Assembly: GCA_964017185.1 (NCBI GenBank)
Contig: OZ024880.1
Location: forward strand, 38,034,329 to 38,098,328
DNA length: 64,000 nt
DNA from: Rugalucina vietnamica
Taxonomy: Eukaryota; Mollusca; Bivalvia; Lucinida; Lucinidae
Direction: 5' to 3'
Part shown: piece by piece, positions 12,801 to 27,800 of the stretch
How the letters are laid out: every line of letters begins with the position of its first letter
How positions within the stretch are numbered: the first letter of the stretch is position 1
Notes under the pieces: generated by a model
Databases searched by the model: none
What the model was told of the DNA's origin: nothing
What the model saw: the letters and a program-made list of their open reading frames with translations, nothing else
Made by a program: the position numbers and the translations under genes

Positions 12801-15800
12801 TATACCCCTGCATACCCCAATTTTGCTATATATAAAAGTGGGGTTCAAGGGGGTATACATTATATGGACATGTTATCCTGATGGATTACCTGATTTAACT
12901 GTCGCTTCATTATTTTCATGTCCATTAACAAGTATTTTAATCATCTTACTTCTATATTACAGGTATGGGGTGACGCAGCTATCCAGATATTCTTCTCCCT
13001 GTCCCCCTGCTGGGGTGGGCTGATCACGCTCTCAAGTTATAACAAGTTCCACAATAACTGCTTCATGTAAGTTTTTCCACTGTTTTTAGATTTAATTTTG
13101 ATGTTTATTTATTTTTATTTCAGTCTTTCCTATTCTTATTGTTAGATGCATTGTATACTATTTGTGCACCAGTCATTTGTAACCACTGCTCCCCCACCTA
13201 CGGGGAAAGGCGGGGATTATGACTTTTAGCTTTTAGTGCCCTGCTATAAGCCCCAACCCAAGGGGGCAAACTGGAGGTCAAAACTTTGCTCTTTGCCCTG
13301 CCCTTCGCAATAGAAAATCTCCCTGGGGTAAGGATCCTAATATCAAAACCCTGTTGTTTCCCCTGCACTGCGGGGACACTCAAAAAGTAATTGCTCTGCA
13401 CTTTAGCCCAGCTATCCGCCACCCTTCCCCGTAGGTGGGGGGCAGTGGTTACAAATGACTAGTGCATTATCTTGTTCTGAACCAAATAACATTTCCTTTT
13501 GAGTGAAAAAGTTAGCAGAAAACAAGAATTGGCGCAAACAGAGCTGAATTTTTACCCCCAAATCAAGGTGGGAAATAACTAAAATAAATACTGGTACAAA
13601 GCGAATGATCAGGCGTCTGAGTGAGCAGCTCAAAAAGGTGCCCACCTGGCCTCGAGGTTATAAAACTTTTTTCATGCCAAACTCAGCGGTGACTAAAATT
13701 GATCCGGCTCATAAATGTTAAAATGCCAACAATGCAAAGGCTCATTTGCTACCTATGTTGCAGGGACGCCATCATAGTATCAGTTATGGATTGCCTGACC
13801 AGTATCTTCGCCGGCCTTGTTATCTTCAGTATCATTGGTTACATGGCTGCAGAGCTCGGCAAAGACGTCAGCGAGGTCGCTGCTGAAGGTACGTCAATGT
13901 TTTTACTATCTGCTGATGAAAGAAGACCGGTATTTGGGGTTTCCAACCATGTCCAACACAAATCCACATGTTACAGTCACTTAAAAAGTCTGGTTGCTTG
14001 AAATTTCAGATTTAAGAAGAAGAGGGATTCTACTATCTGTGTAGCTAAAACAAAAGAGCTGATCAGTTGTGCAGAATTGCACAGCTGATGTACGGCTTTG
14101 TTTTCGGAAGGGGTCCTAGCTAGCATGGTTGGTAGCTCGAGGCTGATTTACCATGTACCCACAATCTATGTTTTGAGGAACAATAGAAAAAAAAAAGAAA
14201 AGTAAATAATAAAAAAAACAACATGTTTTGATAATGAGGCTTTCTAATGAGCTGCAACACGAGAAAACCTGTCTTTGGTTTCCGACCAGGTCCTACACAA
14301 ACCGGCCTATACAGCCACAGAAGAAAGCTAGAGGCTTGAAATTTGGCTATAAGTAGATGGGGAATTGTACTATTTTCATAGCGAAAACAAAGGCGCTGGT
14401 CAGCTTAGCTGTTGCTGCGAAGCTGATCTGTGCCTTTGTTTTCGCATAAACAAAAATCCGGCCTTCTCACGATGCGGCTCAATTAGTAGACTCAGTCCTT
14501 TTGTTCAATTCTGTTTTCAATCTATTGAAAGAAAAATAAATGAAAATTTGCAACCATATTTACAAATAATCAGTGTCGGGAAACAAAGTCTGTGTATGCC
14601 ATCATTTGTGCATACATTATACAACAGAGCGCGTGTTTGTATTGCACATAATTTTGGAAGTCGCGCGCTGCTATTTTCATATTAAAGAAAAATGTTTTAC
14701 ACATATCCTATCATATGCGACATACTATTATCACTAATTAGCAATATTTTCTTTCTTTGAAACAATTGTCAACATTTAGAACACTTCGGAACTTTAAAAT
14801 TTCTGAAGTGTTCTCAGCGACCAGATGATGAGTTGTGAAAGTTTTTACAGTTATACAACCAAAAATATGTGCTGCATATGATAGGATATTTAAAACATTT
14901 CACAAATAACTTACGCAAACAGAACCACAAATTTTCCGAACTTAGGTCTAGTCCGAACTGTTGAAATTCACCGTGAAGTCACCGTTGTGTGTGCAAATGA
15001 TAGCTTACATGGATATGTTTCTTGACAGTGAATAATGATGCCTCTTGATCGAATGTCTTGCACAAGTTGCCTTTCATATGAAATAAGCAAAACAAACCTT
15101 CATATTGGTAAGTTGCAAAATTTCATATGAAATACCTCTTGTGTAAGATTTTGTTTATCATATGAGAAAGTTTGAACTAAATTTAATGCCTTTTAACCTT
15201 TAGCATGCTGAGCAATATAGTGAAATCAATACGGCAGCCCACTGACGTTTTTTCCAATTTTTTTTCCGTGTTTTCTTAATTTTTGAGCCATAAAAACAGC
15301 TGAATAAATTCAACAAACGCAGTAAACAAATCTACTTTCGGTTTCGGAAGTCTTTGTTACGCCGATTTCTAGCGCAAAAATTCATCATACGTACCGTTAC
15401 AATGTCATATTTCGGGTGTAAATGCACCTAATTTTCCATTTACCAGCGTAAAAAGCGCTGAAAATGCATTTCTAATGCAAAAATAACGAAAATCCGATCA
15501 AAATCGGCCGACAAATCGGTCCCAAAACCACAAGCCGCCATGTTGTTTTCATGCGCAACTGTCTGGGCATCGCTCATTAATATTCATAAGTAGGCAGTGG
15601 GCGAAAAGTGCGGGAAATTTGAAAGCGTTTTTTTCTTGTCGACCGCAGTCGCCTCTAGTTGGCACAGATAGGTATTCCACGGGTGACCGCAGTCGCCTAC
15701 AGCATGCTAAAGGTTAAAGTACTATTTTTCAATCAGAATGTTGAAACGCTTGCAAAATTTCATTATTAAAAGATATTAAATGTATAAGTGTCAAAACTAA

Positions 15801-18800
15801 ATAAAGCTGCATCATAAACCACAGAATTACATTTATGACAGTGTCATATGATAAACAATTCATCAGGATATGTTATGTTTATCATGATGTTGCATTAATC
15901 ATATGAATTATTTTTCAGGCTGTATACTATTACATGTACCATGTTACAGTCATTTTGTTTTATCTCTATGCCTACCCATATAAACCACAATCATCAAAAT
16001 TGTGTCCAAATAGCAGAATGATAAAGTGTAGTGTACTGTTTACACAACAGATTTGTTTTGAACCAGGCTCGATACTGCATCTGTCCAAGTGTTTAAAAAC
16101 AAAAGTTTGTTTCGCCAACTTGGACCACTTATGACCAGACCGATCCAACTTTTTCTGAAGCTGTTATTATATTACAGTCTAAACAAGTTTATACCAGTCT
16201 ACCTTGTGCCGGTCCAGATGGTATTGGACCTGGTTTGATCTCGACTAAACGGAGTTTAGTTTCTCCTGACATAACATACAAGAATATTCATGTAATCCTA
16301 TAAAAAGCAAATTAATGATATTAATTACTGATAAGCTTGTTCAGATTTCAACTTTTCTTTGATTAAAAAATTCTTGTATTTTTACTGCACATTGGTATAT
16401 AAATGAGCCGCATCATGAGAAAACTAACAATGTAGTTTTCAAACACATTCAAACCTGAGCTATACAAGCATAGATTTGGATTTAGAAAGTAGAGGAATTG
16501 TACATGTACTATCTGTGTAGCAAAAACAAAGGCGCTGATCAGCTTCGCAGTTACTGTGAAGCTGATCTGCGCCTTTATTTTCGCATATGCAAAATGTTGG
16601 TTTTCTCATGAGGTGGCTCACATGTTAAAATCATTTGAATTGGGCCATGTTTATATGGGTAGGCAGTTTTTGTGCAATTTAAAATTCATCTTGCTGTACT
16701 ATTTGATGAAATATTAATGCTATGCCACATTCTTAAATGCTGCGAGGGGTTGGGGAGGGTGAAGATGCAAAAAAAAAAAAAAAATGATCATGAATGATTA
16801 ATATAAAATAAAGAAATGATAACTTTTTTTTTCCTGACATTGTTTTACTATCCAGTCATGCAATTTACTACATTTTCTTGAAAAAAAAAAAAAAATGCAT
16901 CATTTGATAACATATTCTCCAAATTATGCAACATTGAATAATTTAAATAATGCTCTTCTTTCATTGTTGACTTTAGTAAAAAAGCTTTTCATTCTTGTTT
17001 GTCGTAATTTTAATTCAAGTACTTTGTTCTCTCAAGAATAAAATGTTATGGTTTTGCAGAATTTACATGTATAGAAATTAAAATTATCTCACTGTGGCAT
17101 AGCATATTGTATAATTGAGAATTGAACTTGTTTTAAACATTCTGTAACTCAAACTTCAGAATAATCTGTGCTTTGAGATAAACAGAGTACCTGCTCATTA
17201 ATATCACTCATGCTTTATTATGAGTCTTGTCATGAAAAAAAAAAAAAGCCATATGTGGAACAACACATCTGATCCTCGTTTCTGCAGCACAGGACAAAAC
17301 CTTTACTTTGGGAGCATGATTGTTAGTGGTAGACCATTGAACTCAGAATTGAGAGTTCATGAATTAAAATCCCACTGGTGCCAGGTTGTGTCCTTGAGTG
17401 GGAAGCAGTGGCTCCATCCTGGCATGGCTGAAAAATTGTTGACTGTGTTGACTGGGATGTTAAACCACTAATCAAACGAACAATACATGAACATTTATTT
17501 GAGTCATATAGTCAACTGCATGAATTTAGACACCTCATGGCTGAGTCATGGCCGAGATATTTTATGACAGGGCTCATAAACTACTCACTACTTTAATGTT
17601 TAACCAGGCTTGATAAGTCAGTATGGCATTTGACGAGTATGATGTCCGTTTATATAATCAATGCACATAGCATTACATTTTGCGAAAAGAGTTACACATG
17701 CACTATTGTTTGCACACCAGGACCCAAGGTTATAAAACTTTTATCATGCTCAGCTGAGATTAAAATTTTTCCTGCTCATAAATGTTAAAATGCCAAAAAT
17801 TGTTTACATTTTAACATTTATTAGCCGAATAAATTGCAGTTTTTTGTTGTGTTAGACCAGAAATTTCAATTTATTTGGGGTATTTCAATATTTATGGACA
17901 ATTTAAATTTCATTCTCAGCTGAGTTTAGCATGAAAAATGTTTTATAACCTCGAGACCAGACAAGGTTTTTGCATGGAAATGTCAGCGGATATATAGTTT
18001 GAAATGTCATTGAAGTGTTGTTTCATCCCAAATTCAAAGTGTATATAGGCAAATAAATGGTCGCAGCGGAGACTTCCAGTAAAAGCAAACAAATAGTGGT
18101 AACCCAGGTTACTTGCATCAGGAAGACATGTCCGTGAAATGTATACCCCCGTAAACCCCACATTTATATAGAAAAATTGGGATTTGCAGGGGTATACCTA
18201 ATTTTCTTTTTTTTTGATCCAAAACATACATTGTGGGTACTCGTTAGAACCGCCTCGCTGAGGCGGTTCTAACATGTACCCACAATGTACTGAGCACAAA
18301 TATCAAAAATATCAATTTTTTTCAATAATTTTTTTCAATTTTTACAACTGAAAACAATCTCTGTATATTACATGGATGTGTTTCCGTAATGCATTTGATA
18401 TTCAATTGCGTGAATCTTTATTTCTTAATGCAAGTTTAATTAGTTCAAATGTGTACCCAGAGCATTGTATATGTTTATGTATTCTGACTTATCATAAGTT
18501 TGGTTTTGAATATACTGTCTGGGAACAACTTGTCATGGATCAAGTTGTTCCCAGACAGGTATCATTATATAGCTACTGTAAAATGATCACATATGTGCTA
18601 TAAAAGCCAATGATCAGTATAACTGTCATCAAGACATTTACACGATCTTACACAACATGCATGTCTATTCAGATGGCTTGTATTGAGCCCAATTTTACAG
18701 ACAAACTGTTGCTGAGAAACAGTTTGAACGTGGGTGCATAAATTGAGTTTAAAATAGCTGACATTTATTTCAGAAAATCTTTATAGCTATATAATGAAAA

Positions 18801-21800
18801 TAGTTTTTGCTCTGATATTTGTGAATTTTGTCTCTTTAACAGTGTTATATTTTCTAACATTTGCAGTCTGGTATCCATAAATACCACAAGTGAGAACGAT
18901 ATTCCCCAACATCAGGGCAAAAACACTTAATAATGTTACTATGTTCACTTATAACAGTACAAAAACCGGGAATAATGGGATGATAATCTGCGCTGTCAGT
19001 GCAATAACAATATTATTGTCTGTACAGTTTCTATGTTCACTAATAAAGAGAACTGTGAGCTGGGATTATATGGCAATAATGTGATATCAGTACAGTAACC
19101 TGAATAATGTGATATCAGTACAGTAACCTGATATTATTTGAGCTGTCTCGTGAGAAAACCAACAATGTGGTTTCCGAACAGGTCTGACACAAATCAGGCT
19201 GCACAGCCACAGAAGCAGGCTAGAAGCTTGAAATTTCGGATTTAAGAAGAAGAGGAAGTGTACTATCGGCGCCTTTGTTTTTGCCAATGCAAATTGTTGG
19301 TTTTCCCATGAGGCGGCTCATTTGTCAATACAGTAACCTTGTTCACTAATAATGATACAGTTAATAGTGATAATGATATAAAATATTCCCAATGTCAGTG
19401 CAGTAACACAGTGTCAGTGCAATAACATGATATTTGTACCCATACAGATACTATGTTTACTAAAATAAATGTAGGAAGCGAGGATAATACACTTAAATGT
19501 ACTGATATACAAAACAGATAGCTTAAAAAATAATAATAACAAGTGTTTTGTGTAAATATTTTTAATCAGAAGTAAATTTAGTATTCTTTGTACTGTCAAT
19601 ACTGATCTTGGAAAATATATCAGATGTTGAAGAATGTGTGCTTTAAATAATAGTAGCATGCATATGTCTGAAATAAATTTATCCAAAATTCTGGCTTTAA
19701 TGATAAATGTTATAAATATCAAGTAAATTTAGTAGTTGTTGAATTATTTAAACCTTATACATGTATATAAGTCTCTGAATGCTGCTTTTCCATTTCGTAG
19801 AAACAGGGTGATGGGAGTCAGTCAGGTGCTTTTACAGCTTGGTTCTCCAGTCTGAAATCATTTCCATGTTATATATGATTTAAACTGAGATTTCTATCTC
19901 CTTTTTTCTTCATATGCAGTGAATAGAAAAGTTTTTAATCAAAATCATCTCAGTATTTTTTTTCATTTGATAGTCATATACGTGTTATTCTTTACAACCC
20001 CTTTTTAAGGACTGCTCTCATTTGTCAATTTATAAGAAACTCTTACAGTATAACACTTTAAGATTGTAACAGAATACAGATTCTTAACCAGAAATAACTG
20101 CTTGTAAAGTTTTCTGATAATTTTTCTGATCATTAATTTAGCTGAAAGAAATTTTACTGTAGTAGATTTCAGTTACCGACATTGTTGATTGGTCTGATAG
20201 ATGTACCATGTGATTGTGCCGGTCACTGGGTGTTCAATTCAACCTGCAGCTGAATTGTTTGTAAGTTACCTGAATACTGCCAGAACCATTTAAGATATTG
20301 ACAAAAACTACCAGCTATAGTTGTCATTTGGCATTCGATTTTAAATTTCCTACTTACTTATATGCAGTATGGAGCATTATCTTTCTTTAAATTTAAAATA
20401 TTGTCATTTATGAACAGTATAAATATGAGTGGTTTTAATATAGATCCTTGTCTTACACCTTATTGAAAGGTTGTCAATTGTTTGTTTTGTCCTGTTCTTT
20501 AGAACCTTGAGTGTCTGTTTATTAGTTCTGATGTCCTGCATGCAGTATGCAGTATATGCATGCAGTGAATCTAAATTTACAAAGTGGATTTTTTTTTTTT
20601 TTTTTTTTTTTTTCAAATTTTATAGATCCAGCTTCCAAAATAATAGTAATAAGAGAGAAAAATATGATGAAGCTCTTAATTTTAATTAGAGCTTACATTA
20701 AGTTCAGCACAAGAAGATTGAATACAAAAGTTAAAGCTATTTAATATGGTGTCTTCCGAGTTTTTCTACTGGACAGAGCTTCAGTTGCCTTGAATGGTGT
20801 CTAACTAGACTGGCCCCCGTCCTATGTTCACTATCATCCTATCATACCATGTTCTATAACCTCCATAAATATTTCTTGTATGAGTTACCCCTCTTCTTAG
20901 GCTCAGAACATAGGACTGGTGAAAAGCGGAATGGATGTCTACGGAATCTCGCAGACACCTCATTAAGTTCACCTGTTTAACCTCTTCACCCATTTATAAA
21001 TGGTTGTGGTTAGTGTATACAGATGTTATCAATGAAACTGCTAATGGCCCTTATCAAATCAGGGATCACAGAGAATAATATTCTTTTCAGATTGAAATTT
21101 GAAAATATGGTATAAAAAATGTACAGGCACAGTCTTATCAATATTTGTGTTGGTGTGACCCTTTCAGACATTTGCACAGTCTGGTCAATAACTTGCTGTG
21201 GTGGATTGCTTTCCGACATTGCACAGCCTGGTCAACCTTGTACTGGTGGATTGCTTTCCAATATTTGGTCAGTAACTTGTACTGATGGATTGCTTTCAGA
21301 CATCTGCGCAGACTGGTGAATAACTTGTACTGGTGAATTGCTTTCCAAACATTTGTGCAGTCTGGACAATAACATGTACTGGTGGATTGCTTTCTAACAT
21401 TTGCACAGTCTGGTGAATAACTTGCTGTGGTTGATTGCTTTTCGACATTTGCACAGTCTGGTGAATAACTTGCTGATGAATTGCTTTCCGACATTTGCGC
21501 ATTCTGGTCAATAACTTGTACTGATGGATTGCTTTCCGACATTTGCGCAGTCTGGTGAATAACTGGTGAATTGCTTTCCAAACATTTTTGCAGTCTGGTT
21601 AGCCTAGCCACTAGGCGTTAAAATGACAAATCTACAATGCTAAGAATCTGTTTATGTAAAATGAACATCATTTGGACATAATATGGGTCTACTCCTCTGT
21701 CTCGATTTTAAGATATGTGTACATCAGAAAATATTTGCTGCTGTAGCTTTCAAGAAAAGAAAATTTAGATTTACAAAAAAGGGCAAAAAACTTATTTATC

Positions 21801-24800
21801 AGACTAGTAGCTAGTCTACAGTCTGGTCAATAACATGTACTTGTGGATTGCTTTCTAACATTTGCACAGTCTGGTCAATAACTTGCATTGGTGGATTGCT
21901 TTCTGACATTTGCACAGTCTGGTCAATAACTTGCTGCGGTGGATTGCTTTCTGGCATTTGCACAGTCTGGTCAATAACTTGTGGTGGATTGCTTTCCAAC
22001 ATTTGTGCAATCTGGTTAATAATTTGTACTGGTGGATTGCTTCCCGACATATGCACAGTCTGGTCAATAATTTGTACTGGTGGACTCCTTTCCGACATAT
22101 GCACAGTCTGGTGAATAACTTGTACTTACGGATTGTTTTCCGACATTTGCGCAGTCTGGTCAATAACTTGTACTGGTAACTTGCTTTCCAAACATTTGTG
22201 CAGTCTGGTTAATAACTTGTAGTGGTGAATTGCTTTCTAACATTTGCACAGTCTGGTCCATAACTTGTACTACTGGATTGCTTTTCGACATTTGCGCAGT
22301 CTGGTCAACAGCTTGTACTGGTGGATTACTTACTTGCAACCATTTGCGCAGTCTGGTCAGTAACTTGCACTGGTGTATGGCTTTCAAACATTTGCACAGT
22401 CTGGTCAATAACATGTAGTGTTATATTACGAGACATTTGAACAGTCTGGTCATAGCTTGTATTTTGAATGCTTGCTGATATTTTATAATCAGTCTCATTT
22501 CCTTTTCCATTTTTGAATCTCTTTAACCAATTTTAGAGCTGTAAAGCTATAAATTTTGTAGATCAAATCCATAGACTTTGTGGTGATAAGGATCTGTTTA
22601 TTTTCCAAGAATTTATGATGCCAATTAGACCCCTTTTCAATGTTTCAGCAGTTCATCTAGTGTTGTAAGGTCAGATGTACCTAAGAAAGCAGAAACGGTT
22701 TTCACCAGTCGTCAAACTCAGCCATCAGAAGATTTTGTGCATGTTTTTCTGATAAAAACAAAAGTTTGACGACGGGAGCCAGTCTAGTGTCTAACATACA
22801 AGCAAACATAAAATTAGGAAATGAACATGTTTTTGATGAAAATCAGTAATCAAAATTATCATAGTTATGTAGAATTGCATCTTGTATGACATTTAGTTTC
22901 ATTATGATGTTTTAGGGGACCGTGTAAATTATGACATCACACAACTTGAAAATGCATTATCTTCCTCTAAAAGTTTTATTTACTCTGTTTTATTGATCTT
23001 GAATATCATTTCTTTGATTACTTAGTGTATGGTATTATCTCATTCCCATTTGTAACATCATCAATCAATAAGTCTTAATATAAATATTAAGTTTTAGTAC
23101 ATTATCCTGAATGCATGTAAGACAACATAACTAAAGCAAAGAGGATTCCATATAATAAAAAAAAAAAAAAAACTCACACAAATAAACAAACAAAATAGAA
23201 ACAAATACACACCAAAGAACAAAGAAAAAAAAAACAAAAAAAAAAACTTAGACATTTATTACTCTAATATTTAAAAGTCTTGCACTCTAATATCAACATC
23301 AGATTCCGCACACAAAATAATCAAGTCAAGACTTCCGGTATATTGCCCATTTTGAAAATCTTAATCCAAAGAATACAAAATGTGAAATGAACTCTGTCGC
23401 ATAAGAAAACCAACAGCATGCAAAGGTGAAAACAAAGGTGCAGATCAGCTGTGTGCTAACTGCACAGCTGATCAGCACCTTTGTTTTCGCTCCATAGATA
23501 GTACAATACATCTTTCTGAATCTGAAATTTCAAGCTTTTAGCTATTTTCTATGGCTGTACAGCCTGGTTTGTGTTGGCCCTGGTCAGAGACCAAAACTGT
23601 TGGTTTCCTCAAGCGAATGCTGAAATAATAAATATTTTATGGTCTCATCAAATAAGCACATCAATCTTTGCTGTTGGTTACCTGACAGGTCAGACCAGTC
23701 TGTGTCTGACCTGGCTGCAAGCCCTTCAGAGGGTTTAACTGTTCTTGACGAGGTTTCACCAAGGTTCACCTGTTTGCATCCCACTTTTGACACCATGTAA
23801 ACTAACCTGCACGCTTATCATTCTCCATTATCAACCGCACCTCAATCATGTCTTGAATTATTTTAGCATTTTTTTTCCTTGCATTGAACATTAGGTGCTG
23901 GGCTTGCATTCATTGTGTACCCTGAAGTTGTGACAAAGTTACCTATCAGTCAACTGTGGGCCGCTCTTTTCTTTTCCATGTTGTTTACACTCGGCATTGG
24001 CAGTCAGGTAATTTAATACAATATTTGATTAATCATTAATTTTCTTGTAGAATAGAAATAAAGTTATGTTTTACTGCATTTTCTTTTTCAAGTGAAATGC
24101 CATTTTCTTATGCTAATATTTTTTAAGAAATATTTATATGATAAAAAGAAAGAAGCTAGTCTAACCTGTGCATGCATGCGTTTGCTCAGCAGACATGAGT
24201 GTCACAAGTAGTACTCTTAATCTAACTACACAACATACTCATTCTGTTACATCATTGCTTCCAGGTTCATAATCATTGCTTGACTTTTCAGCACATTTTT
24301 TTCTGTTTCATTACGGTGCTTGGGAAAGTAGTGATACACGTAGATCAGAAAGCACAATGTTTTTGATGATAATATGAGGGAGAAAAGAATATTGCTCCAC
24401 GATCCCATATATTGTGACCATATATTGAGATTGTTATGGAGAAATATTGATCCTCATCTTTTAGATATCATCAAAGTGCCACATCTGGTCTGATCTGATT
24501 TTTGTCAACATTATTTAGCCACTGCATGATGCATTGATAATTGCATTCCTCGTTTGACTGTTCTGTTTCTTTGGTGGAGGCCTATGTTTGTCTCCTGTTA
24601 GCTGTTTATCTACGTTACCTGTTGATTGTGTTTGTGTTTATATTTGATCAAATCAGTTTGCTTGTGCTGGTTTTTTACCCATACACAGCTTTTACAGCTA
24701 GTCCAAGGCTTGCAACAGTGTATATTATATGCAGTTATTTGCCATGATACAGATGTTTATTTGTAGGAGCCGGCCTTGCATTCATAGTGTACCCAGAGGC

Positions 24801-27800
24801 TACAACAAAGCTGCCTATATCTCAGCTCTGGTCCATTCTTTTCTTTTCAATGTTGATCACGCTGGGCATGGGCACACAGGTAATAGTCTACGCTTGAGAC
24901 TATGGTTGGGGTGTGTGGGGTTTTGGGGGAGGGGGGACACATGGGTAATAGTCTAGGTGTTGGACTACAGTTGGGCATGGGTGCTAGGGCAGTAGTCAAA
25001 GATTTTGACAAGTCACAATACAACGGGTAAAAGTCCATGTTTAAGAATACACTTGCAATATTGTTATTGGATGGGATGGAATAAAGGGGGGACACCATGA
25101 TATAGTCATGCCTTTCTTTTACAATGCAAATATGTGGTTCTGTAAGGGTTGGGGTTAGTCTTCTATTATGGAAAAGAGCTATTGTAGTCTGAATTACTTG
25201 GATGTAGTTTTAGTTGTTTCAAAGCATCTTGCTGGAAAATAAATGTAATATTGCATTTCATGTGATATCAATGTGCTTTCTAACGTATTTTATCGATATA
25301 AAAATATTTATTCAAACATTATTATTGGACATTTGTCATTTATGAACATGAGAAACAAGAGTAGTTGTAATATAGATCCTTGTCTTACTAATGTCTTATG
25401 AAACTTGTTTGGAGTCAGACATATAGTTATACAGTACTTACTATACTTGTTACTCTTGTGTTCCTTCAACATTGGGGTATGTATTATATTCCTAGTTGAA
25501 ATCCTTAAATTTGGTTTCCTTGGATAATTGTTAGATTGGCTGTTTTTGATACATTAAAGAATTTTGGGGCAAATATTTCACAGTAGATACTGTATCCCTG
25601 CCGACATTTTACCTTGCTTAATAGATGTTTTATGCATGGCAAGTTTACAACTCAGAATGTTAACTAATTTATTTTTTATTTTATTTTTTTATTATTCTGT
25701 GAAAAGGAATCCTGAGAGCTGATGTGCACACTTTTGGAACTCTCTTTTTTATTTTGCAGATGACACAGTATCTTTTCCCATAAGCTGCATGACAGATATT
25801 TGTATTTGGAAATCTTAAAAGCTGCTTTTTTGCCCATTAGTATATTGTGATAAAGATAAGGCATTTGTAAGGCAAGAGATTGCATGGCTTGGCTTATGAT
25901 ATTGCTTTCCATTTAATTCAGTTTTGCTTATTGTGAATAGCAAAACATTGTTATCATTTATTCAAGTGATTTTTATTCATCAACTTTCTGAATAGAAAGC
26001 TCAAGTAATATAGAGAGGTATCTGTGGTCTTACAATGCTTTGGCTTTACATTTTGTCACTACATGTAATATCTTGCACTACAGATTTGGCTCTTAAAGTG
26101 AAGTTGTGTCTCAACATTCCACATTGCTACATTATTCTCAGTCATTTGAACACTTTTTCCATATTGAATTTTTTTTTTACTTCATGCACTGTCTTATCAA
26201 CAATGCATATTGCTACATATTTCTCAGACTTACTTACCTGTTTCTGTAGAGAAAATATCTATTCAATGTTTCATTCTTAGTCATTTGTCTTTTTGGTATT
26301 TCTAGGAGTTTATTTTTAATGGCTCTTCAACATTTCACATGGATACTTTGTTCTTAGTCATTTTATTTATCTACTTGACATTCTTAGGAATAACTTCATG
26401 CAGCATCTATTTCAGGCTTCATATTGCCACACTATTCTTAGAGTCACTAACTTCATTTATCTGTGTTGTTTTCACCTTTTTGTATATTTGTCATGATCGA
26501 GTAGCTGAGTCAATACCTTTTTTGGAAAGATCTTTTCCCTTCGCTGTTTTGAGTGTGGTTCTTTTTGTTGTAAATTGTCCTCTTACACGTTGGTTCTTTC
26601 CCACTTTGGTATCAATGCTAAGAATAGAAAGTCCAGGAACTGTTACATTTAAATCTAAATTATGATGTTGGATCTGACTGTACCATTTCTTTATTGTTTC
26701 CAATGTTATATTCCTTCTCTGGGCCATGAACAATCTCAATAAGACTTGCCTTATCTCTTCAGAAGAAGAGAATATTGTATTGGTTTACCATTTGCACTTT
26801 TTGAGCTGTCATTTTTGAATGGCTTCATGCCTCACTCTCTGAGCACTTCTTATTTCTATATGGTTGTCTAAAATAATGTTAGGTGGTAATTGCTTATCAT
26901 GTTGACTTAATGATCTTTCATATCTGTGTGGCTATTTTTGAGCTCTTCTCTAATATCTTGTTCTGAGTTTTGAAATGCTTTAAGTTTGTTCACAAGGTTC
27001 CTGCACATAATTTCTGCAGTGGTAGAGCCTATGTAACTGCTTTACTTGTTTTATTTTGATACTTTGTCAGTCAGTAGTTAGTTCAGGCAACATGCCTTTA
27101 TTTATGATGGCATTTTCATATCATTTCACTGCCATTTACCACTTTTCTTTCTTCTAATAGTATGTTGTGATAGTTGTTTGAAAGATTTCAATACATTGAT
27201 AATCCATAGTATTAATGTGACCTGTCTGTTTTTCATACCACAGTTGTGATTCATTGTCATACTCATGTCTTTTTCCAAATTTGAAAGTTTTCTGGGCATT
27301 GCCTATGAATATTTATATCTAAGGCCATTATAAAGTATAATTTTTATATAAACTTTGTTTCCTCTTTTTGTAACTGCATTTGTCCTAAATAATTCCTTTT
27401 ATTCATTCAATATTTTGTTAAATCTCTGCATTATAATCACCTACTCATTGTGGTTCACCATGTTTTGCCTTGTAGATCTCCACAGCTGTGACAGTCCATA
27501 CAACCTTGTTGGATCAGTTCCCCAATCTGTTCAGAAAAAACAACAAGACTAAGCTCCTCCTACTCATTGCCATATCGATAGTCTGCTTCACCGTTGGATT
27601 GGTGTTCTGTTCACAGGTAGGTCTATCATCTCTGTTGTATGTAGTTTATCTCTAGCAATTTCTTCTATGTTGTCTTCTGTTCTTATACTGTCATTTGTGT
27701 CAGGATTGACCTCAGGGATAACAGCATTCCAAACTCCTTGACCAAAGCAGTCAATCAGACATTGGATGTAAGATGAAAATAGATGGTTTAGGAATTGTTT

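Noticed and set aside
21138..22414. Long open frames on both strands with repeating residues ([14 protein letters not shown] and similar)
   Set aside because: They come from a 48-bp minisatellite whose period is a multiple of three; all frames stay open by arithmetic, not by selection.
26339..26665. Hydrophobic + frame resembling membrane helices
   Set aside because: It is T-rich sequence opposite a decayed minus-strand element; no SLC6 motif and the exon chain is complete without it.
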